From an uncultured Tateyamaria sp. (GTDB lineage: Bacteria > Pseudomonadota > Alphaproteobacteria > Rhodobacterales > Rhodobacteraceae): a DNA stretch of 64,000 nucleotides. Each line of letters begins with the position of its first letter. Position 1 is the first letter of the stretch. Where the stretch lies: positions 1 to 64,000 of the forward strand of contig NZ_CANNGP010000021.1 in NCBI RefSeq assembly GCF_947504105.1, written 5' to 3'. Below the pieces are notes generated by a model. The model did no database searches. It had not been told where the DNA came from and saw only the letters and a program-made list of their open reading frames with translations. The position numbers and the translations under genes are program-made. Positions 26,643 through 34,840 of this stretch are shown here, piece by piece.

Positions 26643-27512
26643 ATGACATTCAATGTCGATTGGGTGGATGCGTTCACCGACCGTGCCTTTGGTGGCAATG
26701 GTTGTGCCGTTGTGCACGACGGTGCGGGTCTCGACGATGATATCTGCATGGCCTTCGTACGCGAGACATCGCTGGTTGAATGCACCTTCACGGGCCCGTC
26801 CGATGTGGCCGATATCAGGGTACGCTACTTCCTCGCCAGCCGCGAAATCCCGTTCGCTGGTCATCCGACGGTGGCTACGGTCGCCGCACTCCGGCACCGC
26901 AATCTGATCGAGGATGGTTCGCTGACTCTCGAAACCGGTGCAGGCGTCGTCCCGGTCGAGGCCGATGGTATGTCAATCCGCATGACCCAAGTGGCGCCCA
27001 ACTTCGGCGCGCGCCCCGATCCGGCCCTGGTGGCTGCGGTCGGCGGCCTGACTGCCGATGACATCGTCCACCCGCCCCGCGTCACATCTACTGGTTTGCC
27101 GTTCGCCATCACGGTTCTGAAAGACCGCGCGACGCTCGATCGTGTTCGGTTCAACTTGGATGCTTTTGAGACCTATCTCGCTGCGCTGGGCGTCCACGGC
27201 ACAGACGTGATGGAGCCATTCTGGTGCACGCGCGAGGGTGCGACGCATAAGGGCGACACATTCGCCCGCTTGCTGATGGCCCCGCCCAGCCCGGCAGAGG
27301 ACCCGTTCACCGGCTCCGCCACCGGGGCAATGGCTGCCTATCTCTGGTCCGAAGGATTGATAGAAATGCCGCACTTCACGGCCGAACAAGGCCACGGTCT
27401 GGGTCGACCGGGGCAGGCGCGTGTGTCGGTGCAAGGTCCACGGGATGCAATCACGGGCGTGGTGGTCGAAGGACAGGCACATGTCCTGATGAGCGGCCAG
27501 TTGCGCCTTTAG
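26643..27512 (+). CDS. PhzF-family isomerase
   Basis: A 289-residue protein of the diaminopimelate-epimerase-like fold. DWVDAFTDRAFGGNGCAVV (with the conserved G-N-x-x-A/G-V), VECTFTGPSDVADIRVRYFLAS, EIPFAGHPTVATVAAL and EDPFTGSATGAMAAYLW are all PhzF hallmarks. Some members isomerise trans-2,3-dihydro-3-hydroxyanthranilate, but most have unknown substrates; no phenazine genes are nearby. The ATG at 26643 lacks a strong ribosome binding site. It is separate from the xylA operon (about 190 bases). Confidence 0.88.
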   Translation: MTFNVDWVDAFTDRAFGGNGCAVVHDGAGLDDDICMAFVRETSLVECTFTGPSDVADIRVRYFLASREIPFAGHPTVATVAALRHRNLIEDGSLTLETGAGVVPVEADGMSIRMTQVAPNFGARPDPALVAAVGGLTADDIVHPPRVTSTGLPFAITVLKDRATLDRVRFNLDAFETYLAALGVHGTDVMEPFWCTREGATHKGDTFARLLMAPPSPAEDPFTGSATGAMAAYLWSEGLIEMPHFTAEQGHGLGRPGQARVSVQGPRDAITGVVVEGQAHVLMSGQLRL

Positions 27513-27524
27513 CAAGAACGGTAA

Positions 27525-27542
27525 GGCGCATCCTGATGCGCC
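27525..27542 (+). terminator. Hairpin after phzF
   Basis: GGCGCATC (27525-27532) and GATGCGCC (27535-27542) form a tight stem 12 bases after the PhzF stop. The loop is only two bases unless the top pair opens, and there is no U-run, so it may be a weak terminator. Confidence 0.4.
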
Positions 27543-27674
27543 GCCGCCTGCCTTCGTTTGGCAGTGTGCCGTTCGCGTGGTTAAAATTAACTAAGTCAAC
27601 CGCGCGCCGCGCAAGTAACTGATATCTCGCGTGAATCATACGGGCACTAACATACCCAAAAGCCACCGAACACG

Positions 27675-27692
27675 TTGTCCCCGCGGGGACAA
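27675..27692. repeat. 18-bp perfect palindrome TTGTCCCCGCGGGGACAA
   Basis: The site reads the same on both strands. Its 16-base core TGTCCCCGCGGGGACA occurs again at 41930-41945, also between genes. It could be an intergenic repeat or a binding site. It lies next to the sat-cysC terminator. Confidence 0.7.
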
Positions 27693-27700
27693 AACGAAAA

Positions 27701-27722
27701 AGGCGCACCCAAAGGTGCGCCT
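27701..27722 (-). terminator. Rho-independent terminator of sat-cysC
   Basis: AGGCGCACC (27701-27709) and GGTGCGCCT (27714-27722) form a 9-base stem. Read on the minus strand it is followed by TTTTTCGTTTTG. It lies 37 bases after the stop of the minus-strand gene ending at 27759. Confidence 0.85.
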
Positions 27723-27758
27723 CGCAGTAAGGTGGAGGTGTCCTCCGCCCGACCTTGT

Positions 27759-29843
27759 TTATTCGGCTGCGATCAGACCCATGCTTTCCAGCTTCAACAG
27801 AACCTGATGGGCGCAGTTGTCCACGTCCACATTCTCGGTCTCTACGCTCAGTTCAGGGTTTGCGGGCACGTCATAGGGGTCGGAGATGCCCGTGAACTCT
27901 TTGATCTTGCCTTCACGCGCCAGCTTGTAGAGGCCTTTGCGGTCCCGGCGTTCGCACTCCTCGATCGAGGTGGCAACGTGCACTTCGACGAAGGCACCGA
28001 ACGCCTCGATATCCTCGCGCACGGCCCGACGGGTGGTCGCATAGGGCGCGATAGGTGCACAGATCGCGATGCCACCGTTCTTGGTGATCTCGGACGCGAC
28101 ATAGCCGATGCGGCGGATGTTCAGATCGCGGTGTTCTTTTGAAAAGCCCAGCTCGCTCGACAGATTTTTCCGCACGATGTCGCCATCCAGCAGCGTCACG
28201 GGACGTCCGCCCATCTCCATCAGCTTGACCATCAAAGCGTTGGCAATGGTCGACTTGCCGGACCCTGAGAAGCCCGTGAAGAACACGGTGAAACCCTGCT
28301 GCGAACGCGGTGGCTTGGTGCGGCGCAGTTCCTTGACGACTTCAGGGAACGAGAACCACTCGGGGATCTCCAGGCCCTCGGCCAGACGACGGCGCAGCTC
28401 GGTGCCCGAGATGTTCAGGATGGTCACGTTGTCACGATCCTCGATCTCATCGTTGGGCTCATACTGGGCGCGCTCCTGCACATACACCATGTGCTTAAAG
28501 TCGACCATTTCGATGCCCATCTCCTCCTGATGCTCGCGGAACAGGTCCTGCGCATCATAAGGGCCATAGAAATCCTCTCCGGCCGAGTTGCTGCCGGGAC
28601 CCGCATGATCGCGACCCACGATGAAGTGTGTGCAACCGTGGTTCTTGCGGATCAGGCCGTGCCACACCGCCTCGCGCGGGCCCGCCATACGCATCGCCAG
28701 GTTCAGCAGCGACATGGACGTGGTGGACGCCGGGTATTTGTCCAGAACGGCTTCGTAGCAGCGCACGCGGGTGAAGTGATCAACGTCACCGGGCTTGGTC
28801 AGGCCGACGACCGGGTGGATCAACAGGTTGGCCTGCGCCTCGCGGGCCGCGCGGAATGTGAGTTCCTGGTGGGCGCGGTGCAGTGGGTTGCGGGTCTGGA
28901 AGGCGACAACCTTGCGCCAGCCCATCTTGCGGAAATAGGCGCGTAATTCGTTGGGCGTGTCGCGACGACCGCGAAAGTCATAGTGCACGGGCTGCTGGAT
29001 GCCGGTCACTGGCCCACCAAGGTAGATATCACCGGCGGTGTTGTGCAGGTAGTTGACGGCGGGGTGGGCGCTGTCATCAGCGCCAAAAACCATTTCGGCC
29101 TCGTGGCTCTTGTTGGGGGTCCAGCGGTCCGTAACAGTCATGGTGGCAAGGATGACACCTTCCTGGTCGCGCAGGGCGATGTCCTGACCGATCTCGAGGC
29201 CATCCGCGAATTTTTCGTTCACGTCCAGGTTGATTGGCATCGGCCAAAGCGCGCCGTCAGTGGTGCGCATTGTGTCAACGACACTGATGTAATCGGCTTC
29301 GGACAGGAAGCCCTTGAGAGGATTGAACCCACCGTTCATCAACAACTCAAGATCACAGATCTGGCGCGGAGTAAGATCCCAGCTCACCAGGTCAGCGGCG
29401 TCACTCTTCAGTTTCTGCGCGCTGTCATAAGACACATACAGCTCTGGGATCGGAGCAAGGTTGTTTTCCATCAATTTGTTCCTGTGTTTCAAGGGGTTTA
29501 ACCCGGATGTGGTGCCGGTCAGTTCGGCAAAGAGGGCGTCGTATTCCGCGAATTTACGGGCGAGGAACTGGTCAGTGAGCCGGTTCTTCTCGGCTGCTCC
29601 TCGTGAGGTGAGCGCATAGGAAAAGCGTTGCCGCTTGTCGGGGGCGTCCATGTCGTTCACCTGGACAAATCCCGCTTCGGTAGCTTGCCGCAAAAGCGTG
29701 TTGAGCCGTCCCAGAGACACGCCGATACCCTGCGCCATGGCGCGTTGAGTGGCACCTTGGGCTTGATCCAGCTGCCGCAACAGGCGGAACAACTGGTCGT
29801 CGCTTTCAGGTGTCGATTTGGGCGTGGCTGACATCACATGCAT
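27759..29843 (-). CDS. MarR/EPS-type winged helix fused to ATP sulfurylase-APS kinase
   Basis: A single 694-codon frame. Residues 1-112 form a winged-helix domain of the EPS-associated MarR type (SDDQLFRLLRQLDQAQGATQR, QGIGVSLGRLNTLLRQA, YALTSRGAAEKNRLTDQFLARK). From M125 onward it is the usual bifunctional enzyme: ATP sulfurylase with QTRNPLHRAHQEL and GRDHAGPG, then APS kinase with GFSGSGKST. Together these turn sulfate into PAPS. M125 has its own AGGAA ribosome binding site at 8-base spacing, so a shorter enzyme could be made alone. Two GTTC-N6-GAAC sites upstream suggest autoregulation. Bifunctional enzymes of this type normally begin at the M125 equivalent. Confidence 0.85.
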   Translation of the reverse strand: MHVMSATPKSTPESDDQLFRLLRQLDQAQGATQRAMAQGIGVSLGRLNTLLRQATEAGFVQVNDMDAPDKRQRFSYALTSRGAAEKNRLTDQFLARKFAEYDALFAELTGTTSGLNPLKHRNKLMENNLAPIPELYVSYDSAQKLKSDAADLVSWDLTPRQICDLELLMNGGFNPLKGFLSEADYISVVDTMRTTDGALWPMPINLDVNEKFADGLEIGQDIALRDQEGVILATMTVTDRWTPNKSHEAEMVFGADDSAHPAVNYLHNTAGDIYLGGPVTGIQQPVHYDFRGRRDTPNELRAYFRKMGWRKVVAFQTRNPLHRAHQELTFRAAREAQANLLIHPVVGLTKPGDVDHFTRVRCYEAVLDKYPASTTSMSLLNLAMRMAGPREAVWHGLIRKNHGCTHFIVGRDHAGPGSNSAGEDFYGPYDAQDLFREHQEEMGIEMVDFKHMVYVQERAQYEPNDEIEDRDNVTILNISGTELRRRLAEGLEIPEWFSFPEVVKELRRTKPPRSQQGFTVFFTGFSGSGKSTIANALMVKLMEMGGRPVTLLDGDIVRKNLSSELGFSKEHRDLNIRRIGYVASEITKNGGIAICAPIAPYATTRRAVREDIEAFGAFVEVHVATSIEECERRDRKGLYKLAREGKIKEFTGISDPYDVPANPELSVETENVDVDNCAHQVLLKLESMGLIAAE

Positions 29844-29851
29844 TCAGTTGC

Positions 29852-29865
29852 GTTCGCAAGTGAAC
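29852..29865. promoter_or_regulatory. Operator-like palindrome 1, GTTC-N6-GAAC
   Basis: GTTCGCAAGTGAAC lies 8 bases upstream of the first codon of the winged-helix/Sat-CysC gene. The outer bases extend the symmetry (TG-x-GTTC ... GAAC-x-CA). Its centre is 32 bases, about three helical turns, from the second site. Confidence 0.6.
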
Positions 29866-29874
29866 ACATTTCAC

Positions 29875-29906
29875 AGAAAGTTTGTTCACGAAAGAACAAA
29901 CTTTCT
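29875..29906. promoter_or_regulatory. Operator-like palindrome 2, 13-bp perfect arms
   Basis: AGAAAGTTTGTTC (29875-29887) and its exact complement GAACAAACTTTCT (29894-29906) flank ACGAAA. The inner part is again GTTC-N6-GAAC, as in site 1. It could also form a hairpin in RNA, but the matching core and phasing favour a DNA-binding site for the winged-helix domain encoded directly downstream. Confidence 0.65.
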
Positions 29907-29969
29907 TCATGCGCGGATTTCCGCAGTTGTGGCAAATGCGTAACGGCCATACAGGCCGCGTCAAGGGGG

Positions 29970-31658
29970 TCAGGCAGGTGCGGTCGCGTGTGGCGTTAAA
30001 ACGCTGATATCCGAAGCATCTGCCATCGGGACCGCCTCCAACGGTGCCTCGCGCCCGCGCAGGGACAGGGACACCACGACATGCTCGGGCGCGCGCATCC
30101 CGGCGGCCTGTAGCGTGTCCATGGACACGAGCGCTTGGGCGCCACGCACTTTGGTTTCGCTTTCCAGCCGCGATGCGATGTTTACTGTATCACCGATCAG
30201 CGTGCGGGGGGCCTGGCCCGCGGCGCCAATCTCGCCCAATACAACGTTTCCAAGATGCACACCGATACCGATGGCCACCGGCGCGCTGCCCTCGCCATCC
30301 AGCTTTTTATTGAAGCCTGTCAAGGCAGAGCCGATGCCCTGCACGGCCTGAATGGCTGCACGGGCCGATTGTTCTGCCGTGTCACTTTCGAACACGGCCA
30401 TTAGGCCATCTCCCATATACTTGTCGACGGTTCCACCGGCAGCGTTGATCGGGGGCACGATCTCGTCAAAGAAGCGGTTCAGCAGATGCACGACATCATA
30501 GGGCAGTTGCCCATCGGTGCGCGCGGTGAACCCGCGCATGTCCAGAAACAGAACGGCCAATTGTGCCTCTTTGCCTTGGCTTGCATGGGCGCGGCTGCGT
30601 TTTCCATCGCGGTCAAAGACGCGGAACACCCGAACCGAGCTGGTTGGTCGCACCTGGCAGGCCAGCCGCGCGTTGGGGGGCGCATTCACCGCAGCGAGGC
30701 TGCGCTGCTCTGCGTCGGACGGGGCTGGCAAGTCTTCCAGCCCCTCTTCAACGATGATGCGGCATGTCGTGCACCGACCGCGACCGCCACACAGGGCCGT
30801 ATGGGTTACGCCACTAACGCGCGAGGTTTCCAGGATTGTTTGGCCACGCGGGGCCCTTACGCTTGGCCCGTCGACATAGTGGATGCGGATGGGTCTGGCG
30901 ATCGCCGCGATGCCACGTCGCAACAGGAACGCGGCAATGGCGGCGCCCAGGATGCCCCAAACCACAAGTGTCGTGTTATTGGCGGCAGCGGCGAGTTGGG
31001 CGAACCCTGCAGCGTCGGGCCAGTTCCAAGCGGCATGGGCCACTTGTTCAGCGCGCGGATTGCTCAGCAATCCGTCGATGGTCCGGGCAAAAGTGACAAA
31101 GCCCACAAGGGCCAGTGTCGGCAATGTAACGGCCAGACCGATCAGCCAAGGCACCCAACGCTGCCACCACTCTGTTAGCCGCAACCACATGTGCAGCCCG
31201 ATAGCCCCATGGACCCAAGCGATGATCAAAAGGGCGGCCTGACCCCACCCGTCGTTGGTGCCCCAGATCAGGCGATTGACGTAGCCGAACATGGTGGTGA
31301 CGCCCAACATCTCGTGCGCGCCGCGGGTGTAGACCAGATGATCGACCAGCATGATCGGGATCAAGAGGCCAAACGTGATCTGAACCCAGTCGCGCAGTGG
31401 CATACGCAGCGTACGGGCCATCACGACCTTGGTTAGCGACAGCACCATATGTGACAGCAAGGCCGTGCCGATGATGACCGTCCCGATGTCCGACCGGATC
31501 ACCCAAAGCCGCGCAGTCTGGATTATGTCAAAGGCCGTTGGGGAGATCAGGATCGCGGCAAGGTTCAGAACGTGCAGGGTCAGATAGATCATAAGGATCA
31601 GACCGCTGACGATCCTGATCTTCGTTGCCAAACTGCCGCGCCAGATCGCGTGCGCCAT
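29970..31658 (-). CDS. Membrane ferredoxin-adenylate/guanylate cyclase
   Basis: A 562-residue three-part protein. Residues 1-270 hold about six membrane helices with spaced histidines (TLHVLNL, LLSHMVL, VDHLVYTRGAH, WVHGAIGLHMWL), resembling the haem-b four-helix cores of fumarate reductase/succinate dehydrogenase anchors. Next comes a ferredoxin domain with adrenodoxin-type cysteine spacing (C-x5-C-x2-C in LCGGRGRCTTC and a later LACQV). The C-terminal class III cyclase has FLDMRGFT, VDKYMGDGLMAVF and LIGDTVNIASRLE, so catalytic Asp, Lys, Asn and Arg are present. It could couple redox or membrane electron state to cAMP; haem binding is inferred. Start 31658 is the ATG before the first helix. 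Confidence 0.88.
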   Translation of the reverse strand: MAHAIWRGSLATKIRIVSGLILMIYLTLHVLNLAAILISPTAFDIIQTARLWVIRSDIGTVIIGTALLSHMVLSLTKVVMARTLRMPLRDWVQITFGLLIPIMLVDHLVYTRGAHEMLGVTTMFGYVNRLIWGTNDGWGQAALLIIAWVHGAIGLHMWLRLTEWWQRWVPWLIGLAVTLPTLALVGFVTFARTIDGLLSNPRAEQVAHAAWNWPDAAGFAQLAAAANNTTLVVWGILGAAIAAFLLRRGIAAIARPIRIHYVDGPSVRAPRGQTILETSRVSGVTHTALCGGRGRCTTCRIIVEEGLEDLPAPSDAEQRSLAAVNAPPNARLACQVRPTSSVRVFRVFDRDGKRSRAHASQGKEAQLAVLFLDMRGFTARTDGQLPYDVVHLLNRFFDEIVPPINAAGGTVDKYMGDGLMAVFESDTAEQSARAAIQAVQGIGSALTGFNKKLDGEGSAPVAIGIGVHLGNVVLGEIGAAGQAPRTLIGDTVNIASRLESETKVRGAQALVSMDTLQAAGMRAPEHVVVSLSLRGREAPLEAVPMADASDISVLTPHATAPA

Positions 31659-31740
31659 GACTGCCCTTTGCGTATTATTACTTCGGTACAGCGTGGCCGT
31701 GGCGATGCGTCTGGTCAAGCGCGGCAATGCATGGACGCGT

Positions 31741-31783
31741 CGGGGGAGGGGGGCTCTGCCCCCGCGGCTGCGCCGCTCCCCCG
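31741..31783. repeat. GC-rich three-way-junction repeat
   Basis: Three perfect stems abut. The outer stem is CGGGGGA (31741-31747) with TCCCCCG (31777-31783). Inside are GGGGGC-TCT-GCCCCC (31749-31763) and GCGGC-TGC-GCCGC (31764-31776). It lies between trxB and the cyclase gene, both on the minus strand. It may act as a terminator or be a dispersed intergenic repeat; no T-run follows on the minus strand. Confidence 0.75.
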
Positions 31784-31814
31784 TCGTATTTTCGGTCAGA
31801 AGAAGAAGCGGGCG

Positions 31815-32783
31815 TTACTCGGCTGCCAGTTCTTCGGCGCTGTTTTCGGTTTCGGCGATGAACCGTTCGGCCTCAAGTGCCGCCTGGCACCCCATGCCAG
31901 CGGATGTGATGGCCTGGCGGTACTGCCAATCGGTGATGTCACCAGCGGCGAACACACCCGGGATGGATGTTTCGGTGCTGTCAGGCTTGGTCACGACATA
32001 GCCGCCCATATGGGTTTCGAGCGTGTCTTTGACCAGCTCGTTGGCTGGGGCGTGGCCGATGGCGACAAAAACGCCCTTGGCCGGGATGTCTGTGATTTCA
32101 CCCGTCTGGACGTTCTTGACCTTTACACCCTCAACCCCCAACGGGTTGTCGGTACCATAGACCTCTTCCAGCTGATGGAACCAAAGGGGTTCGATCTTGG
32201 GGTTCTTGAACAGGCGGTCCTGCAGGATTTTCTCGGCGCGCAGTTCGTCCCGGCGGTGGATCAGCGTGACTTTGGAGGCGAAGTTGGTCAGGAACAGCGC
32301 CTCTTCCACGGCGGTGTTGCCGCCTCCGATCACGACGATCTCCTGACCCCGGTAGAAGAACCCGTCGCAGGTGGCACAGGCGGATACGCCAAAGCCTTTG
32401 AATTTCTCTTCGGATGGCATGCCCAACCATTTGGCGCGGGCGCCGGTGGCGAGGATGACGGAATCGGCCACGTATTCGGTGCCGCTGTCGGATTGGGCCA
32501 CGAAGGGGCGTTTGGACCAGTCAACGGATGTGATGATGTCACCGATGATCTCGGTGCCCATCGCCTTGGCGTGTTCCTGCATGCGGATCATCAGGTCGGG
32601 GCCCTGAACCTCGGTGTCGCCGGGCCAGTTCTCGACCTCGGTGGTGGTGGTCAGCTGGCCACCGGGCTCAATCCCTTGCACCAGGATCGGGTTCAGCATG
32701 GCGCGGCTGGCATACACGCCCGCAGTATAGCCGGCAGGACCCGAGCCGATGATCAGAACCTTGGTGCGTTTCGTGTCAGCCAT
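31815..32783 (-). CDS. trxB: Thioredoxin-disulfide reductase
   Basis: A 322-residue flavoprotein of normal length. FAD binds at VLIIGSGPAGYTAGVYASRA, the redox-active disulfide is in SACATCDGFF (C-A-T-C), the NADPH site is EIVVIGGGNTAVEEALFL followed by HRRDELRA, and the second FAD motif is VFAAGDITD. It reduces thioredoxin in the cytosol with NADPH. It is divergently transcribed from an Lrp/AsnC regulator. Confidence 0.97.
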   Translation of the reverse strand: MADTKRTKVLIIGSGPAGYTAGVYASRAMLNPILVQGIEPGGQLTTTTEVENWPGDTEVQGPDLMIRMQEHAKAMGTEIIGDIITSVDWSKRPFVAQSDSGTEYVADSVILATGARAKWLGMPSEEKFKGFGVSACATCDGFFYRGQEIVVIGGGNTAVEEALFLTNFASKVTLIHRRDELRAEKILQDRLFKNPKIEPLWFHQLEEVYGTDNPLGVEGVKVKNVQTGEITDIPAKGVFVAIGHAPANELVKDTLETHMGGYVVTKPDSTETSIPGVFAAGDITDWQYRQAITSAGMGCQAALEAERFIAETENSAEELAAE

Positions 32784-32971
32784 TTTGACCCCCGTCTGGT
32801 GTATGAAATCCTGTCTGATATAGACGCGCAGGCGGATGGATTGAACCCAGGAAATGGGCAGCCGGGTTGCAGCATACGCAATGCGTCATTTCGGAAAATT
32901 GCGCAATTGTGAAATATTATTGCGCGCACCTGCGGGCGTGTTATAACAACCGCAAAATCATGGGGGCTTTG

Positions 32972-33472
32972 ATGGCGAGCACGCGACTCGATCCGATTGA
33001 CCGGAAAATTCTGGCAGAACTGCAGGCGGACGGTCGCATGACCAATGTGGAGCTTGCGAAGCGAGTCGGCATTTCCGCGCCGCCCTGCCTGCGCCGGGTG
33101 CGGACGTTAGAGGAAAGCGGTTACATCAAAGGCTACCATGCGGACGTGGACAGCCACGAACTGGGGTTCGAGGTGCAGGTCTTTGCCAATGTGGGGCTTG
33201 CCAGCCAGGCCGAGGCGGACCTGAGCGCGTTCGAGGACAAGTGCCGTGCGTGGCCGCTGGTCCGGGAATGCCACATGCTGAATGGCGAGGTCGATTTCAT
33301 CCTGAAATGCGTGGCGCCCGACCTGTCCAGCTTCCAAAGCTTTCTGACGGGCGAGTTGCTGACGACGCCGAACGTGGCTTCGGTCAAGACCTCGCTGGTG
33401 ATCCGGCAGGCCAAGGATTCCCCCGGCGTGCCGTTCGACGTGTTGGAAGCGCGGTTGGCCAAGTCGGCCTGA
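32972..33472 (+). CDS. Lrp/AsnC-family transcriptional regulator
   Basis: A 166-residue regulator. The N-terminal helix-turn-helix is DRKILAELQADGRMTNVELAKRVGISAPPCLRRVRTLEESGYI, and the C-terminal RAM domain (dimer and ligand binding) follows (VQVFANVGLASQAEAD, HMLNGEVDFILKCVAPDLSSF). The ATG at 32972 has GGGGG at short spacing; an ATG four codons earlier (32960) is the alternative. It is divergent from trxB and probably senses an amino acid. Its targets are not visible. Confidence 0.93.
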   Translation: MASTRLDPIDRKILAELQADGRMTNVELAKRVGISAPPCLRRVRTLEESGYIKGYHADVDSHELGFEVQVFANVGLASQAEADLSAFEDKCRAWPLVRECHMLNGEVDFILKCVAPDLSSFQSFLTGELLTTPNVASVKTSLVIRQAKDSPGVPFDVLEARLAKSA

Positions 33473-33490
33473 GCCGCCCAACTCCCCCTC

Positions 33491-34240
33491 CTAGTTGCTC
33501 ACACTGTCCCGTTCCGGAGCACGCGGATGTGCCAGCGGGCCGAAATCCGTCACATGGGCAATGTGCGGGAACATCGACAGGAACAGATCGCGCTGGGCAA
33601 AGGTCGCCTGCCGCGCCGCGTTCATGCCGGGATGGAAGGTTTCGGCTTCGATCCCGCCAACATCCACAGCCGCATGGCGCGTCAGGCAGATGTGGAACAG
33701 GCGAATGGGCGTGGGCGGGACCACCTCGATCACGTTCACATTGTCCACGAATTCCGAGGCGGGCGTCAGCAGCGCGCCGCCGCCGGTTGTGCCGCGCAGA
33801 TGCGGCGGCGTTTGAAGCAAGCGCGCGCCCGGTCCCACGGTAATGAAGGAACTGGGGCGGTGCTGGCCAAAACTGTCCGCCATGATCCGGATCAAGGGTA
33901 TACGGCGCCCGGTGTCCGATGGCACGAAGCTTGATGATCCGATCCAAATGACCTGCGCGGGGTCGCCTGATGATGTGTTCAGCCAGTCGCCGGGCTGAAG
34001 ATCCTCGATCGCGATGCCGCCATTCGGGCTGGACAGCACCACGCCGCGTGCAAAAGCGGAGAATGCGGCTTCAAACAGCGGAAGGGCCGGGGCCTTGAAT
34101 GTGGCTATGCTGCGCGACCCATCTGCGCGCAGTGCCGCAACTTCGAATGTGCGGAGAGGAATATATTCAGGCCGAGCCATGGGCGTCGCAAATCGTTCTT
34201 CTAGTGCGCGCGGCGTGCGCAGGGCAGCAGGGGACGTCAT
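33491..34240 (-). CDS. Hint-domain (hedgehog/intein-like) protein
   Basis: A 249-residue protein. The central region FARGVVLSSPNGGIAIEDLQPGDWL followed by AQVIWIGSSSFV and later LTRHAAVDVGGIEAETFHPG is the bacterial Hint module (Hint_2 type), here with Val where the first Cys/Ser nucleophile would be expected. That suggests loss of self-splicing chemistry, as in many Rhodobacteraceae Hint proteins of unknown role, often linked to secreted repeat proteins. The ATG at 34240 follows GAGG at a long distance; an earlier TTG start (34261) is possible. No signal peptide is evident. Confidence 0.75.
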   Translation of the reverse strand: MTSPAALRTPRALEERFATPMARPEYIPLRTFEVAALRADGSRSIATFKAPALPLFEAAFSAFARGVVLSSPNGGIAIEDLQPGDWLNTSSGDPAQVIWIGSSSFVPSDTGRRIPLIRIMADSFGQHRPSSFITVGPGARLLQTPPHLRGTTGGGALLTPASEFVDNVNVIEVVPPTPIRLFHICLTRHAAVDVGGIEAETFHPGMNAARQATFAQRDLFLSMFPHIAHVTDFGPLAHPRAPERDSVSN

Positions 34241-34381
34241 ATGTAATATGTAACCTCGCAATACCGGTCACATCTGTGTCGGCCCCCACCGACGACGTCA
34301 GACGGAACGCGTCCATGTGTCAAGTTTATGAAGCCTAATTCTTAAAATTGCCGCAAATTGTCAAAGAAACGGGTATATAAA

Positions 34382-34416
34382 CCATGAACGGCGCACCAAT
34401 GGCGCGCCGTTCATGG
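34382..34416 (-). terminator. Terminator with 13-bp perfect stem
   Basis: CCATGAACGGCGC (34382-34394) is exactly complementary to GCGCCGTTCATGG (34404-34416), with a 9-base loop. It lies about 50 bases after the stop of the small minus-strand gene at 34465-34605, before the Hint gene. On the minus strand a T-rich run (TTTATATA) follows. Confidence 0.7.
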
Positions 34417-34464
34417 CATTGTTCATAAACAAACGGGCAGGTTTGCCACAATTCGATTCGCCGC

Positions 34465-34605
34465 TCAGGCGGACTTGCGCAACTCCAGCGCAGCCTTGCG
34501 CTTGGAGATAAACATCGCGCGCCGTTCACCACGAGCCCAAGGCATCTGTGGTGCGTCCTGCTTGGCGGCGTCGGTCACGGATTTGATGAAGCGTGCGTTT
34601 GTCAT
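34465..34605 (-). CDS. Small conserved basic protein
   Basis: A 46-residue protein, rich in Lys/Arg/Ala: MTNARFIKSVTDAAKQ, then MPWARGERRAMFISKRKAALELRKSA. The ATG is preceded by GAGGAC at the right distance. Short proteins of this pattern (T-N-A-R-F-I-K-S-V start, W-x-R-G-x-R-R centre) are common small ORFs of Rhodobacteraceae with no assigned role. No domain or membrane segment is visible. A perfect-stem terminator follows. Confidence 0.75.
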   Translation of the reverse strand: MTNARFIKSVTDAAKQDAPQMPWARGERRAMFISKRKAALELRKSA

Positions 34606-34840
34606 GATTTGTCCTCTGCTCAATGTTCTGGGTCTGTTGCCCGTTGAGAAACAGAATGGCTGCGCAATTGGGCAGGTTTTGGGCCAGTGCACACAATTTT
34701 TGGAAAAATTTGCAGGCGCATCAGCGCAATTGTGGCGTGGTCGGATCGCCTGTGTTTGTTGACAGCTTTACGCCCGATTGGTCCCAATCCGGAAACAATG
34801 GGACCGTGAGGTGGCACGGCCCGCCCGAATTGTGCCCCAA

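Noticed and set aside
29471-29843. Separate MarR gene and sat-cysC gene
   Set aside because: There is no stop codon between the two parts and they share one frame, so I report a fusion, while noting the internal start at M125.
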